Of a stretch of DNA of 64,000 nt, positions 40,401-52,400 are shown one piece after another. The position numbers and the translations under genes are program-made. Numbering within the stretch: the first letter of the stretch is position 1; every line of letters starts with the position of its first letter. A model generated the notes under the pieces. That model had not been told where the DNA came from, did no database searches, and saw only the letters and a program-made list of their open reading frames with translations. Origin of the DNA: Hyposmocoma kahamanoa (lineage: Eukaryota > Arthropoda > Insecta > Lepidoptera > Cosmopterigidae); assembly GCF_003589595.1 (NCBI RefSeq), contig NW_020654229.1, positions 4,350,065 to 4,414,064 of the forward strand. Reading direction: 5' to 3'.

Positions 40401-43400
40401 ATCAGCTCAATGTTTCAGAATAGATGGAAAGTATGAGATACAATAATAGGCGACTCGAAACTTACACGAGTAAGTTTCCTTATTTTTTTAATAAAACTAT
40501 CTCAGTATAAAGTTGGTCCAAGCTAAACTGCGTGAATCTATGAGCCAACATATTGCCTCGAACCGACAGTTCTCTGCGCTCCCTCACAACATGACTCAGG
40601 TACCTGAACAGTGCAACTCTCTGTGTGGATTTGAAGTATCCAAACGCGATTTCAGCAGCAAAACGGCAGTCGATTCGGTGCCAATATCGTATCGGCTGCG
40701 TGTATATCAAACCAAAAAGGTGACTTCGTGTGAACAGCGCGTCAGTTGGGCCAAGGAGGCAGTCATCGAGTATATAACCAGAAATAGAGATAAAATAAGG
40801 GCCATTCATTCCTGGCAACTCATCAGGCAAATGGGCCTTATATCATTTGTAAATATCAACTCTCGTTTGCACTGAAATCACAAATTAGAAACCTGAAATA
40901 GTACAGCGCCAACACCTGACTTGTGTGTGCGTCTTCGTATTATTCCAAAAATATTCTGTCTTTATTGTAATAAAGATAACATCTCTAACTGGAGGGCTGT
41001 CCCGTTCGGTGGTGTAGGAAAAACAGCAAAACATATTCTAATTACAAAACAAACGGAATCACATTTCATCGATAATTGAATACTAAGTATGTAATTTTTC
41101 AATTTTCGTCCATTATAGCAAAGCTCAAGTTAAACTGGTCTATTTGAAGTGAAACAATTGACGACACCCGTCAATTGTTTCGAATTCGGGCTGGCCAATC
41201 GGAGCGCAGTTGTCACCGTAATGATTTGACAAAATAGTTTTCAAACGAATTAAATAACATTTTGTCTCTATTTCTGGTTATACCTATACTCGATGGCTGC
41301 CGAAAACTTTGCATACAATTTAGAATGCGCATCCTCCACGGTTATATCTGGCCATTTGTTATGTACGGCAGCGATGCATGGACCATGAGAGAAGAAACCA
41401 AATAGCGTCTCGATGCTTTCGAGATGTGGTGATAACGTCTCATGCTTCGTAGCAGCTGGATGTAGAAAGTCAAGAACGAGTCAATACTCCTGCGCATTGA
41501 CAATTCATGCCAACTGATGCAGACCATTAAGAAGCGCAAAATAACATATCTCGGTCACGTGCTTCGACACGATAGACACTGCTTCAATATATAATGATTG
41601 GAAAGGTTGAAGGCAAGAGAAGACGTAAAGTCATGGTTACGCAACAACCGAAGTCACGACACGAGCGCAGAACAATTGTTTCGTTTGGTCTTGGGCAAGG
41701 ACAAATTTGCCATATTGATGCCCAACCTCCAGTAGTGGAGAGGCACTTTAAGAAGAGAAGAAAAAATATTACTCCTCATTTACGTCGGCTGTGGTCAATA
41801 AAAAAATAACAAATAAGTACATAATTAAGTTTATTGAATATCACAATGTTTTACTACTATGATCTTAACAAACATCAAGTAAAGAATTCGTTACGATTTG
41901 TTTATGCGTGGGTATATAAGTCAATTATATATTATATAAGGAAATATCTTTACATAGTGAGAGTCTGTATATGGCATTAATAATGAAAGTATGCTCAATG
42001 GGTCATTTTCTGTTTTCTGTTTTCTTTATGATAGCTACGAGTTGTACATATGTAATGTATTTAATGTATCTAATTTATAACTTATTTTTCTATTATGATT
42101 TTCGCAACTTAAAATACTGAAGGTTAATTATTAAAGTACTTAATTTACTTAAAATATTTAAGATCTAAACTTAATTCAGTCAAATACTTAAGGTTCTACT
42201 ATACATGCTCGTAAGTTACTGAATTACATTGTTTTCCTCGGTATGTTTCAAACTAGGGAAACCTGTTATTAGCCTTACTTTTAGTTTAAGCATTCTGTAC
42301 ACATTTTTCTTTGTATACGCCGTTGGTTTTCTTCGATAAATAAATAAATAAATGATGTTAAATTATTTTGTGAAATTACTCCACTTGTTTTTTATATTTA
42401 TTAATGCAAAGATCGAACACTAATGGTGCGTGCCCACGGTCCAGTCCGGGCGGCCTCGGGCCGTGGGAAGCCGCCTTAAGAAATATTCCTTCGATCCGGC
42501 AGAATTCGAACCAGCGGAAGCGTGTCTGACGCTCTCCTAACAGAGCTACGGGACAAACCAGCAAACTTTATGAATTTTTCTATGTGCTTGTTGCAGATGT
42601 TTGTTTTTGGTTTTGATGTAGCGAGATCTGTGTGAAGTCTATGAAATCACTTACGTATAATCAAGAACTTGATAGTCTTAGTGCTGCTCCTTCTTCCTCC
42701 CTTTGCGAACACGGCGTAAAAAGTGCTGTAGAAGAAGTCAGACCACTGCTCGGGGAACCGGATGCCTACAGTGATGAATTTATCACCTTTATGCACGCGT
42801 GATTTGACGCGGAAACGGTTTACTTCTGGCTGCGGAATGAAATATTAAAAACTATCACTAAGGTGCACGGACTTGTATATTAAACTGGACCGCGTACTAA
42901 ATTAATAAAACGAGCCGAGTGAGAAGCTTCAAAGTAGTAATGCGTCTCTTTCTAATAGGGTGTTTTTTTAGTTTTTAGTTTTTACAGAAAATGTGATCGC
43001 TTATGGATGCCAAAGTACAAATATTATTTCATAATATAAATTGGTATACTTATTTGATGTGCTACTTTATAAAAGGTTTCATTGTTGATATATATATATA
43101 TATATTTTTTAATGCAGTTGCTCAAAGCGTCGTATTTGTCGTACTTACAAATCGTGCCGAAAATTGGATTTTTCGCACTAGTGCTTTTTACTTTTTCAAT
43201 TTTTTTCAAATTTACTGTTGTTTCAAGTTATATTTGTTAGAATTATTTATAGAAATATTTATTTAATATTTATGTGCTTTGTGACGTAAGCCATTCGTCA
43301 TTAAAACTTATATTTATTTACAAATATTTGTATATATTGCATAGGTGTTTTATAAAACAACGGGTTACATTTAAAAATACCAAAATATTTTCCTTAAAGA

Positions 43401-46400
43401 TGGCTGATTGAGTATTAACAATGACCGGAGGTGAGAATGACGCGAGACCGCTGCACGCCGCGCCCAAAAATAGTAATTTTAATGTAACTGAATACTGGCA
43501 ACAGTTGCCATATTGAAAAAAAACGGCCACAAAAAAGTACAAACTTTTTTTTCATTTACATTCCCGCCTTTTTCATTTTCTTTTGTTTTTGTTCAATGTA
43601 GTTTTTTCGCATATGTATTAAAAATACACGTGCGAATTTGTCATTTCACTCGAGACTCGTGAATAATGATAACTACATTTGATACAAGTGCGGATCAAAA
43701 ATAACTATTTTGTATTATTACAGTAAAAGCATCCCTAATACCTTTAAGCAAATATATACGTATATCAAAAATTTTAAAAAGTTGTTAGACTAGACACTAC
43801 CTAAGAAGATTTAGCGTTGGCAACTTGTTAGCCAAGGACAGACCACTATTTCGAGCTGTCTCACGTGACTCGGTTTTTCACTTTTACTTAAAACCCACCT
43901 TAACATAACCCAATAAGGTGTAAATTTGTAATATTGGTATATTGAAGTGAGCGATCCAGTTTATGAAGTATATAAATCCGTGATAGCATGTCATTCGCGC
44001 GCCCGACTGTCAAGTGGTTGGCTGCCGAAGCATCCCGAAGGCTGCCGAGGCATTCCAGAGACTGCCGGCTTGACATCCCTAAGCGTGCCGCAGCCTTAGA
44101 ATAATAACGCATAGAATCATTGACAAAGTCAATGCATAATGGCATGGAATGATAGTTTCATATCAAATGAACTGTCACAAGTGAGGCAAAAATCAAATTC
44201 ATGTAGGCTAGTGTTAGTAGTAGGTAAATTTTCGGTTTTAGTGAATATTTATATAAAAATACAAGTTGAAACGCGTTACTTCCTTGTGGAATGTGATGTT
44301 TGTATCTATTTTATGTTTGTCTGACGTATTTTTACACTCATTTACCGCACATTTCGTCATTTTTAGCTAAAATTCTTGATCTGTTCGCGGTGCAAGTTGA
44401 CCTTGAGCACTGAAGGCCCGCCCGCTCGTGTAGGCCCATTGGGCGCGCTTCAGTTTGCCTCACTTAGCGTGTGCGGACTAGGTTTCTACGCGTTATTATT
44501 CTAAGGCCGCAGCTTCATTTTGCAACTACGATCATTGTCATTAAAATTGCAGCTTTAATGTCATAGTCGTAAGCCCTTCCGCCCCGTGCCATCAGCGAGT
44601 GTCGGGCCTAACACTTTTCAATCTTCCCCAGTCGCTTATGAAATATTTTCCTAATAATAGTAATATAATTTATTTTAGATAAAAAATAATGCATATTTTG
44701 TCAGTATACAATCATAATTCTTATGTAACTAGTGATTACTATACATTTTAATTAAATTATTTTTTTGTTTAATAATATTAGGGGTTAAAGNNNNNNNNNN
44801 NNNNNNNNNNNNNNNNNNNNNNNNNNNNNNNNNNNNNNNNNNNNNNNNNNNNNNNNNNNNNNNNNNNNNNNNNNNNNNNNNNNNNNNNNNNNNNNNNNNN
44901 NNNNNNNNNNNNNNNNNNNNNNNNNNNNNNNNNNNNNNNNNNNNNNNNNNNNNNNNNNNNNNNNNNNNNNNNNNNNNNNNNNNNNNNNNNNNNNNNNNNN
45001 NNNNNNNNNNNNNNNNNNNNNNNNNNNNNNNNNNNNNNNNNNNNNNNNNNNNNNNNNNNNNNNNNNNNNNNNNNNNNNNNNNNNNNNNNNNNNNNNNNNN
45101 NNNNNNNNNNNNNNNNNNNNNNNNNNNNNNNNNNNNNNNNNNNNNNNNNNNNNNNNNNNNNNNNNNNNNNNNNNNNNNNNNNNNNNNNNNTAGATTTTCA
45201 GTACAAATCGGCAATTTCATACTTTAACCCCTATTATCAAGTGACGGGACGAGCTAGTCGTGCGACTGATGGTAAGGTACACGCCTGTCCATAACAGATG
45301 CAGTGCCACTCAGAACTTTAAATTGCAAAGATCTGATGGGCACTGCCACTGTGTGCGTCACCCTTACTCATAAGTTGACAAGTCATAGGAATTATTATCA
45401 CTAGTATCAGGTTTCTTACCACGTTATGACTTCTTTTTATTTTCCCGATATTTTTATGTTTTGTGTGAAAAAAGTGAGTGACAATGGTAACGCCACAACA
45501 AATCGCGATGAAGGTAGTCGTCGACAGCGCAAGAGGGTAGACAGATATGTCTGCTCTTAAAGCTGTCATCTGCCGCCGTCGAGTCAACCCGTGACCATGG
45601 AGGGTGCAACTGTTCCGAAATATCGGGAAAATAAAAAGAAGTCATAATGTGGTAAGAAACCTGATATTAGTGATAATCATTTAGTGAATAACCACGAAAG
45701 TCTTAAGTCATAGGAAGACAAGGAACGCAGTAATGCTGACATTACTGCTTGGCGGCAGAAATAGGTAAGGTGACAGTACTTCCCTGGACGAACTCTTTCA
45801 AAAAGCCTAGTTCTGCGCTTCGACGTGGACAGTGAGATCTTTGACAGTAGTTCAAGGCAATCGAGTCGCCTTCTTAAAGCGTCAAGAAGAGTCTTCATGG
45901 GTACTTTAGGTAAATTAAATCCCCAATCCCAACCACGGCTTATTATACAATGGCACAAGTTTGGTATCCTGACTGCGGCACTAGGAGGCGAAAAATTTTC
46001 TTTCAAATTTTTTATACTAACACTCCATCCGTATTTGTCAACGGTACGTCGTGCCCATAGTTTCTGGAACTTGTATCCATCCGGAACGCGTACCATACGA
46101 ACGGATGACGAGTAGTTCGTGGCCATTGGGTGCACGTACTCCTCTATTGAGTCCTCTGGAAAACAATAAACAATAAATTTTTAAACAGAATTTAGTAAGC
46201 CAAGTAAAACTATAAAATGCGCATTATCTGGTAATGTACACTATTTCACAATCTTTCTCTTTTGCACGCTGTTGCCCGCTTATATCTCCAACGAACAACA
46301 CTACGCCAACTTAATTTTTCTGTTCTGTTTTTATTTTGTTACTTGTTTCTTTGTTTTTTTCACAAAATTCTTTTTTCTTTTTCGAATTTCTTTTTTTGTT

Positions 46401-49400
46401 TCTTTATTTTTTTTTAACAATTCGGGGAGCATAATATTAGTAAACAAATATGACTGTTTACAAAAATAACAGGAAATAACGTAAAAAGTTGGCGTTAGTG
46501 TTCATTGGATCGTATCGTTATGACCTTTGTTCTTACTGCCTCGGATAAGCTGGAAGAGGTCTTTTTTAGAGTCAAATTCACCTTTGCTCACCTTCTGTAC
46601 AATAAATATCTCTTTTGTATTTGTTTAATGCAATAAAGAATATCTATATTAACGTATAACATGTTTTAAATGATCTGGCACATCGCCGTGAGACCGTTTT
46701 GCTAGGATGGTTCTGGTTAGGCGCGGGAGCCCCGGCATAAAGCCGGGGCGGCCGGGCGCCGGCACAAACCCGGCGAGAGGCAAACCGATGGGGTTTAGTG
46801 GGTACACCCCAGGGTCCATGCTAGACCCAGGAGCAGCGCCCTTTTCAGGGCGCCGGGACTCCCACATAACCTCCGAGCCGCCCGGGCTCGGGGGTATCCA
46901 TAAAGGATTCCCCACCGTTACCAAAAAAAAAAGAAAAAAAGATGGTTCTGGTTGAAAATCAAAGGAACCTATCTATGTCTACACAGAGTTCAGAATTCTC
47001 GCCACTCTGTTTTTTTTTATTAAAAATAAATAAATAAAAAAAACAAACGTCCTTTATTTCCAGCTCAATTAATCCATAGGATGTTACTAACGAGATACTT
47101 AAAATTATGTTAGTAAAATAATTGAAAAATGTAACAATATAACTATTTTAATATATTTGCAAAGAAGTTAACGCTGAGGACCGCCGAGTCCATTCTATTT
47201 GTTATCATCTTCAGGATTCCATTGGATGCGGTTTTCTTCAGCATAATCGCGTGGAAATCATCCATATGTGCATCGCCCGAAGCACTACAGAATGCACACA
47301 CTCATACCCCGGCACAAGGGCAACCCTGAGTCGTGGGTGCCATGGACATACATGTAGACAACCGGTAATTACACTCAAACTCACGAGAGAAACAAATGTA
47401 GGCCATAAAAAGATTTTTCCCGGTCCGGGAGTCAAACCCGGAATCTTTGCGTGGCAGAGCAGCATGGTAACCGTTCGTCCACCGAGGCAGTTGTGCATTA
47501 AGTGTAACCAAAGTTATTGTTTTATGTTTGTGTTAGTTATTCTCCGTATGTAAGACTTTCATTATCTGTAAAAAAAAGAAATATATTCATAACCTTACCC
47601 GGAATTGCTAAAAATAAAATTCAATACTCAATACTCAATATATTTATTGCATTCATATGGTAAACATGTCTTAAATTTAAAATAATGCTACACATATGAG
47701 CCCTTTATTAGGGATAACAATAACAGCAGAGGTAGGCCGAGGTTTCAATTATTAATTAAAATTGTTATTTATCAAATAATAATATTAAAAAAAATGTCAT
47801 ATAATAATAAAGAAATACGTCATATTATGAGTAGAATTATGTCACTTGAAAGTTTGAATTTTATTAGGTTACAGTAGCATAACTTCATAGTATATAATTA
47901 ACATTTATTTATTATTCAAATTTATTATAATATTATTTCTTTTATTTGTCATCAAAATATTCATTAAAATTGTAATAGCATTTATTAATAAGATGTAATT
48001 TTAATTTATTTAGAAACAGTGAATACTTTTCCTCGTTTTTAATAATAGGCGGGAGCTCATTGAATATCCTCAACGACATCGAATGGGGACTTGAGCTGTG
48101 TATGTGTAGCCGAGATCGTGGCAGAAGCAATCTATTCCGTGGTCTAAAAGTGTGTCGTTGAGGCAGGTCGTCAGTGTTAGTGTAAAAGTCAGGGTGTTGT
48201 TTAATAAATTTACAAATTTCTAAAATATATATAGAACACAAAGTCAAAATTTTAAATTGTTTAAAGTGCGGTCTGCAGCTATCCGTACTACTCAAATTGC
48301 CAAGAATGCGGATGCATCTTTTCTGGATTGTAAATATTTCTCGTGCGTGCACACTATTTCCCCAAAGGATAATTCCGTAACTTAGGTGGAAATGAGTGTA
48401 AGCATAATAAGCGGCCATTGCAGTTATTAGGTCAGTCGTTTTCTTTATCTCTCTCAATGCGTACGTGAAACTAGACAACTTTTTCTTAATTTTTTGTATA
48501 TGACATTTCCAATTCACATGCGTGTCTATATTTAAACCCGGCAAAGTGAAGCTGTGTACTATTTCTACAGGCGTGTTATTATATGCATAAACTAAGTGTA
48601 GTGGAGTTTTTTGCGGTGGGTGAAATTGCATAATCTTTGTTTTATTTAAATTTATATCCAAGTTATGGTCAGACATCCAGTTTATGACCTCAGTGAAAAC
48701 ATGGTGAAGTTTTGCATTCACGTTGTCGCCGGTACCACATGACATCAAAAGTGAAACATCGTCGGCAAACATGACACAGTGTTCAGAAATAGATTTAGGT
48801 AAGTCATAGATATAGATTAGAAAAAGTAAACATCCAATCCCGCTGCCCTGCGGTATTGAACTTGTCATGTAATGCTGGTCAGATCTAACGTTACGTATTG
48901 TACATGTATTATAGTCAAAAAATTTAAAAATTTTTTCATAAACGTAATTGTACATGTAAATAAAACTATTTATTTTAAACAAACCAACGGTTCGGGCTCT
49001 AAAGTGGCCACACATCGAGTATATAACTTGAAATAGAGACGTATTAAGAGCCTTCCATCCCTGGGCCTGGGCCACTCATCAGGTAAATGGGCCTTATATC
49101 ACTCTCGTTTGCACTGAAATCACAAATTAGACAGCTGAAATAGTATAGCCCCAACAACTGACTTGTGTGTACGTCTCCGTAAATTCCAAAATTATTCAGT
49201 ATTTATTGTAATAAAGACAATATCTCTAACTAATGAGAGGTTGTTCCATTCGGTGGTGTGGGAAAAACAGGAAACATCTTTTTCTTATTTCGTCCTATTT
49301 CTGGTTGTATACTCGATGCCCTAACTCAACCTTTTTTAGTATTCCTCTAATATGTTCATGAGAATAGATCTAAAAGAAAAACACTTACGAGGGACAAGTT

Positions 49401-52400
49401 CTGCAAAAAAAGTACGACATTTTATGTTAATTCATAATAATTTGTTACGTCATCACCGTGAACCTGTATAACACGTCCCACTAGGCACGACGCTTCTCTA
49501 AGGGACTCGAGGACTTCCCAAGTTTTACAAAGATTGTAAACCTTCTTCGACGTAAATAAAAATCAAAATAAATAACAAAACAAAATCACATACGTTGCAC
49601 TGTTCACAAATGGGATAATTTACAAACCTTCCAGAAAAGGACTGTAAGCCTAAAAACCAGCTCAGCTGTTTTTTTTTAAATAGCTATAACTTTGATAAAA
49701 TTCTAGAACGGTTAGGCTACGTAGATTCTTTTCATGCGGATTGATTCTTTTGTTAATAAATGTCACAAAATCTACAATACATTTTATGCGTTTTTTTAAT
49801 TACATAAAATTAGCGGCCGCATTAGTATCCGCTGATGTGTAAAAAGCCTGCATCAGCAACAACCCTGAATCCAAACAACCCGGACCAGTGCCTCTACCAT
49901 AAGTTTACAGAGACAGTTGTCATGTTTACCATACAAAATTGTTAATAACTTTACAGTTTCGTACGGCAAATTACCTATACAGCGTTTCTAGCGGTGACAG
50001 GAAGAAACATATTGTATATAAACATTTTACACGGTCGCTAGCGATAACTGCCACTGTAATCTCATGGTAGAGGCACTGAACCCGTTTAGAAAAGGTTATT
50101 TCCCCAAATTGGACCTTCCGTAAATCGAACGTTCCGTAACCCCCTAATCCAGCACCCACAAAGCAATCTATTGGGCCCACGAGGTCGTGAATTGATCATA
50201 CCAATATTATAAAAAACGGCAATAAAGTAAAAGATAAAATTACCATCACCTGAAAAAATAATTAACAATCATTATAATAATAAACAACAACAATTTGTTC
50301 AAAAATATTATTTTACTGTTTATCTACAGACATATCATAAACCCTCTATGATTTGTTCAAAAACCGCAAATTACGACCAGCTTAAAGATAAACTGTTTTG
50401 TTAGAACAAATTTCTTATCTGTGAAAATGTTATTGTTATTAATACATTCAAATTTCGAACATCTCTGAAAAACAAAACAATTTGACCTCAATTCTAATAT
50501 CAGTCGAGATGAAGTTTTATTCAAAATGAAATGTCAATAGCAAACAATCTTGACAAATTTAACACGTTACTTGATATCGAACGATATGATAGTTGGGGCC
50601 GACTCTAGTTTGTCTATGAATTAAATAAAAACTACGGTTGTATGACACGCATGAGAAAAGTTTTTATTTGCCGCCATTTCGCCAGTCGTAACATGCGGTT
50701 CCTGAACACATCTCAGAGAGCTTATAATATGTGTGTGGATAAAGCAGTGTATGTGACTGTACATAATTAGGCACTAAAACACTCGTGTGATATTAAACCC
50801 ACATTCGTACTTTAAAGCCTTTCATTATGTAACAGTCACAAACTACTATTATTCATTTCATCATCTATCACCTTCTACAGCCTCACTTCACTCACTGTTG
50901 GGTATAGGCCTCCCGAAGTTCCATCACGATCATATAGGGCTAGCATGACAGGGTGCGACTTGCGCGAGAGCGACATAAAGCACGAAATCTTTGTGCGATA
51001 GTTGCAGTATGTCCGCATCCATTGACGCGTACTATTATGGTAAGCTACACGCTTGTCCTTATTAGTTGCAGTGCCCTCGGAGCTTTAAATCGCAAAGATC
51101 TGAGGGGCACTGCCACTGCGCCCGTCCCCCTAAGACATAAGTTGACAAGTCCCGTGTGCCTGTAATTTGACCCTTACCCTTCAAAACCAGAATGCAGTAA
51201 TGCTGACATTACTGCTTGGCGGCAGAAATAGGTGAAGTGGTAGTATCTCTCTGGACGAACTCTTTCACATGGAGCTCTACTGCTGCTATGCCGTCGACCC
51301 GCTTTGCTACTGGGCGTCTGATACTTCTTATGCCCATCCTCGGCCTTCAATCAGGTGGAACAAGACGTTTATACATTGCCATAAATCAGATAACTAAGCC
51401 CCATATAACTTAGACCTTAAGGACTAACATACACGTAATTTAGTACTAAAACTATACAAATAATCTTCACGAACTGCAGCGACACGTGGCGCAATCTAGT
51501 GTCAGGTTAGGGCGCGTCACCATTATGTCGTGACGGCAGATAGTCGTGCAGTTTAAAGTGTCGTGGCATGTATATTTAAATGAAGTTGTTCACACATAGA
51601 ACAACAAGATTAACTGTCGTTCACTACTTTTTGCTAGAATGACAGTCGTCAGACGATAAATAAAACGTTACGGTAAAAATATGACGATAGATAATCGCAG
51701 CTTCAAACGATTCTGTCGTTTGACAAGTCGGCTGCCGTGAACCGATAAATGGTCGTCACAATCTAGTGGGAACAGCTAGATACAACAGTCGTTCAATGAT
51801 AAAATAAACGCCCACGACAGATAGTCGTGATATGGGAACAGGTTAGACGCAACTGTCGACTAACGATAAATAAAATGTTACGACTTAATGGAAACGCACG
51901 CCAACCTGCCTCGGAATCGTCAAAACGCCTCCATCATGCAAATCGACAGACGTTCGGTTGGCACTCTTACAGCAAAATAAAATGCAAAATGCTTTTACTT
52001 ACGTTCATAATCTGCAATTATAAATCAATAAGTCATACCCTTGGTGTAATCAATCAATCATGGACCAATTATTTAGGAGCACTGCTAATTCGCCGTACAA
52101 GACAACGTAATCGGGTATTTAGTACCTGTTGTACGCCAGATATCGCGACCAGTTATAAATAGCTATTTTTGTAGCTACAATAATTTGTTTTACATTGACA
52201 AGGCTGCAATTTATAACAAAGCTACTCTAATTTCCAGTGATAACAAACAAATCAACTAGATGGCGCTTATTTCACAAATCTTTACGGATAGTGCCGGCTA
52301 TTCAGTTTTGTATAGGATTAGCATTACACCCCTTTACATAGTCACACTATAGCACGTGATCAGAAGCGTACAGGATTGTGCGCGGGAAAGCCTGCACGCA

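Noticed and set aside
42480..42560. A possible tRNA gene on the minus strand with clear A and B boxes.
   Set aside because: The cloverleaf is imperfect, the acceptor stem does not pair well, and the same head occurs in dispersed copies; it is a SINE.
44729..45220. A 163-codon open frame on the minus strand.
   Set aside because: It consists almost wholly of the 400-N gap.
46649..46955. Open frames on both strands in the GC-rich block.
   Set aside because: They lie within the retroposon at 46719-46940 and are products of its GC-rich palindromic sequence.
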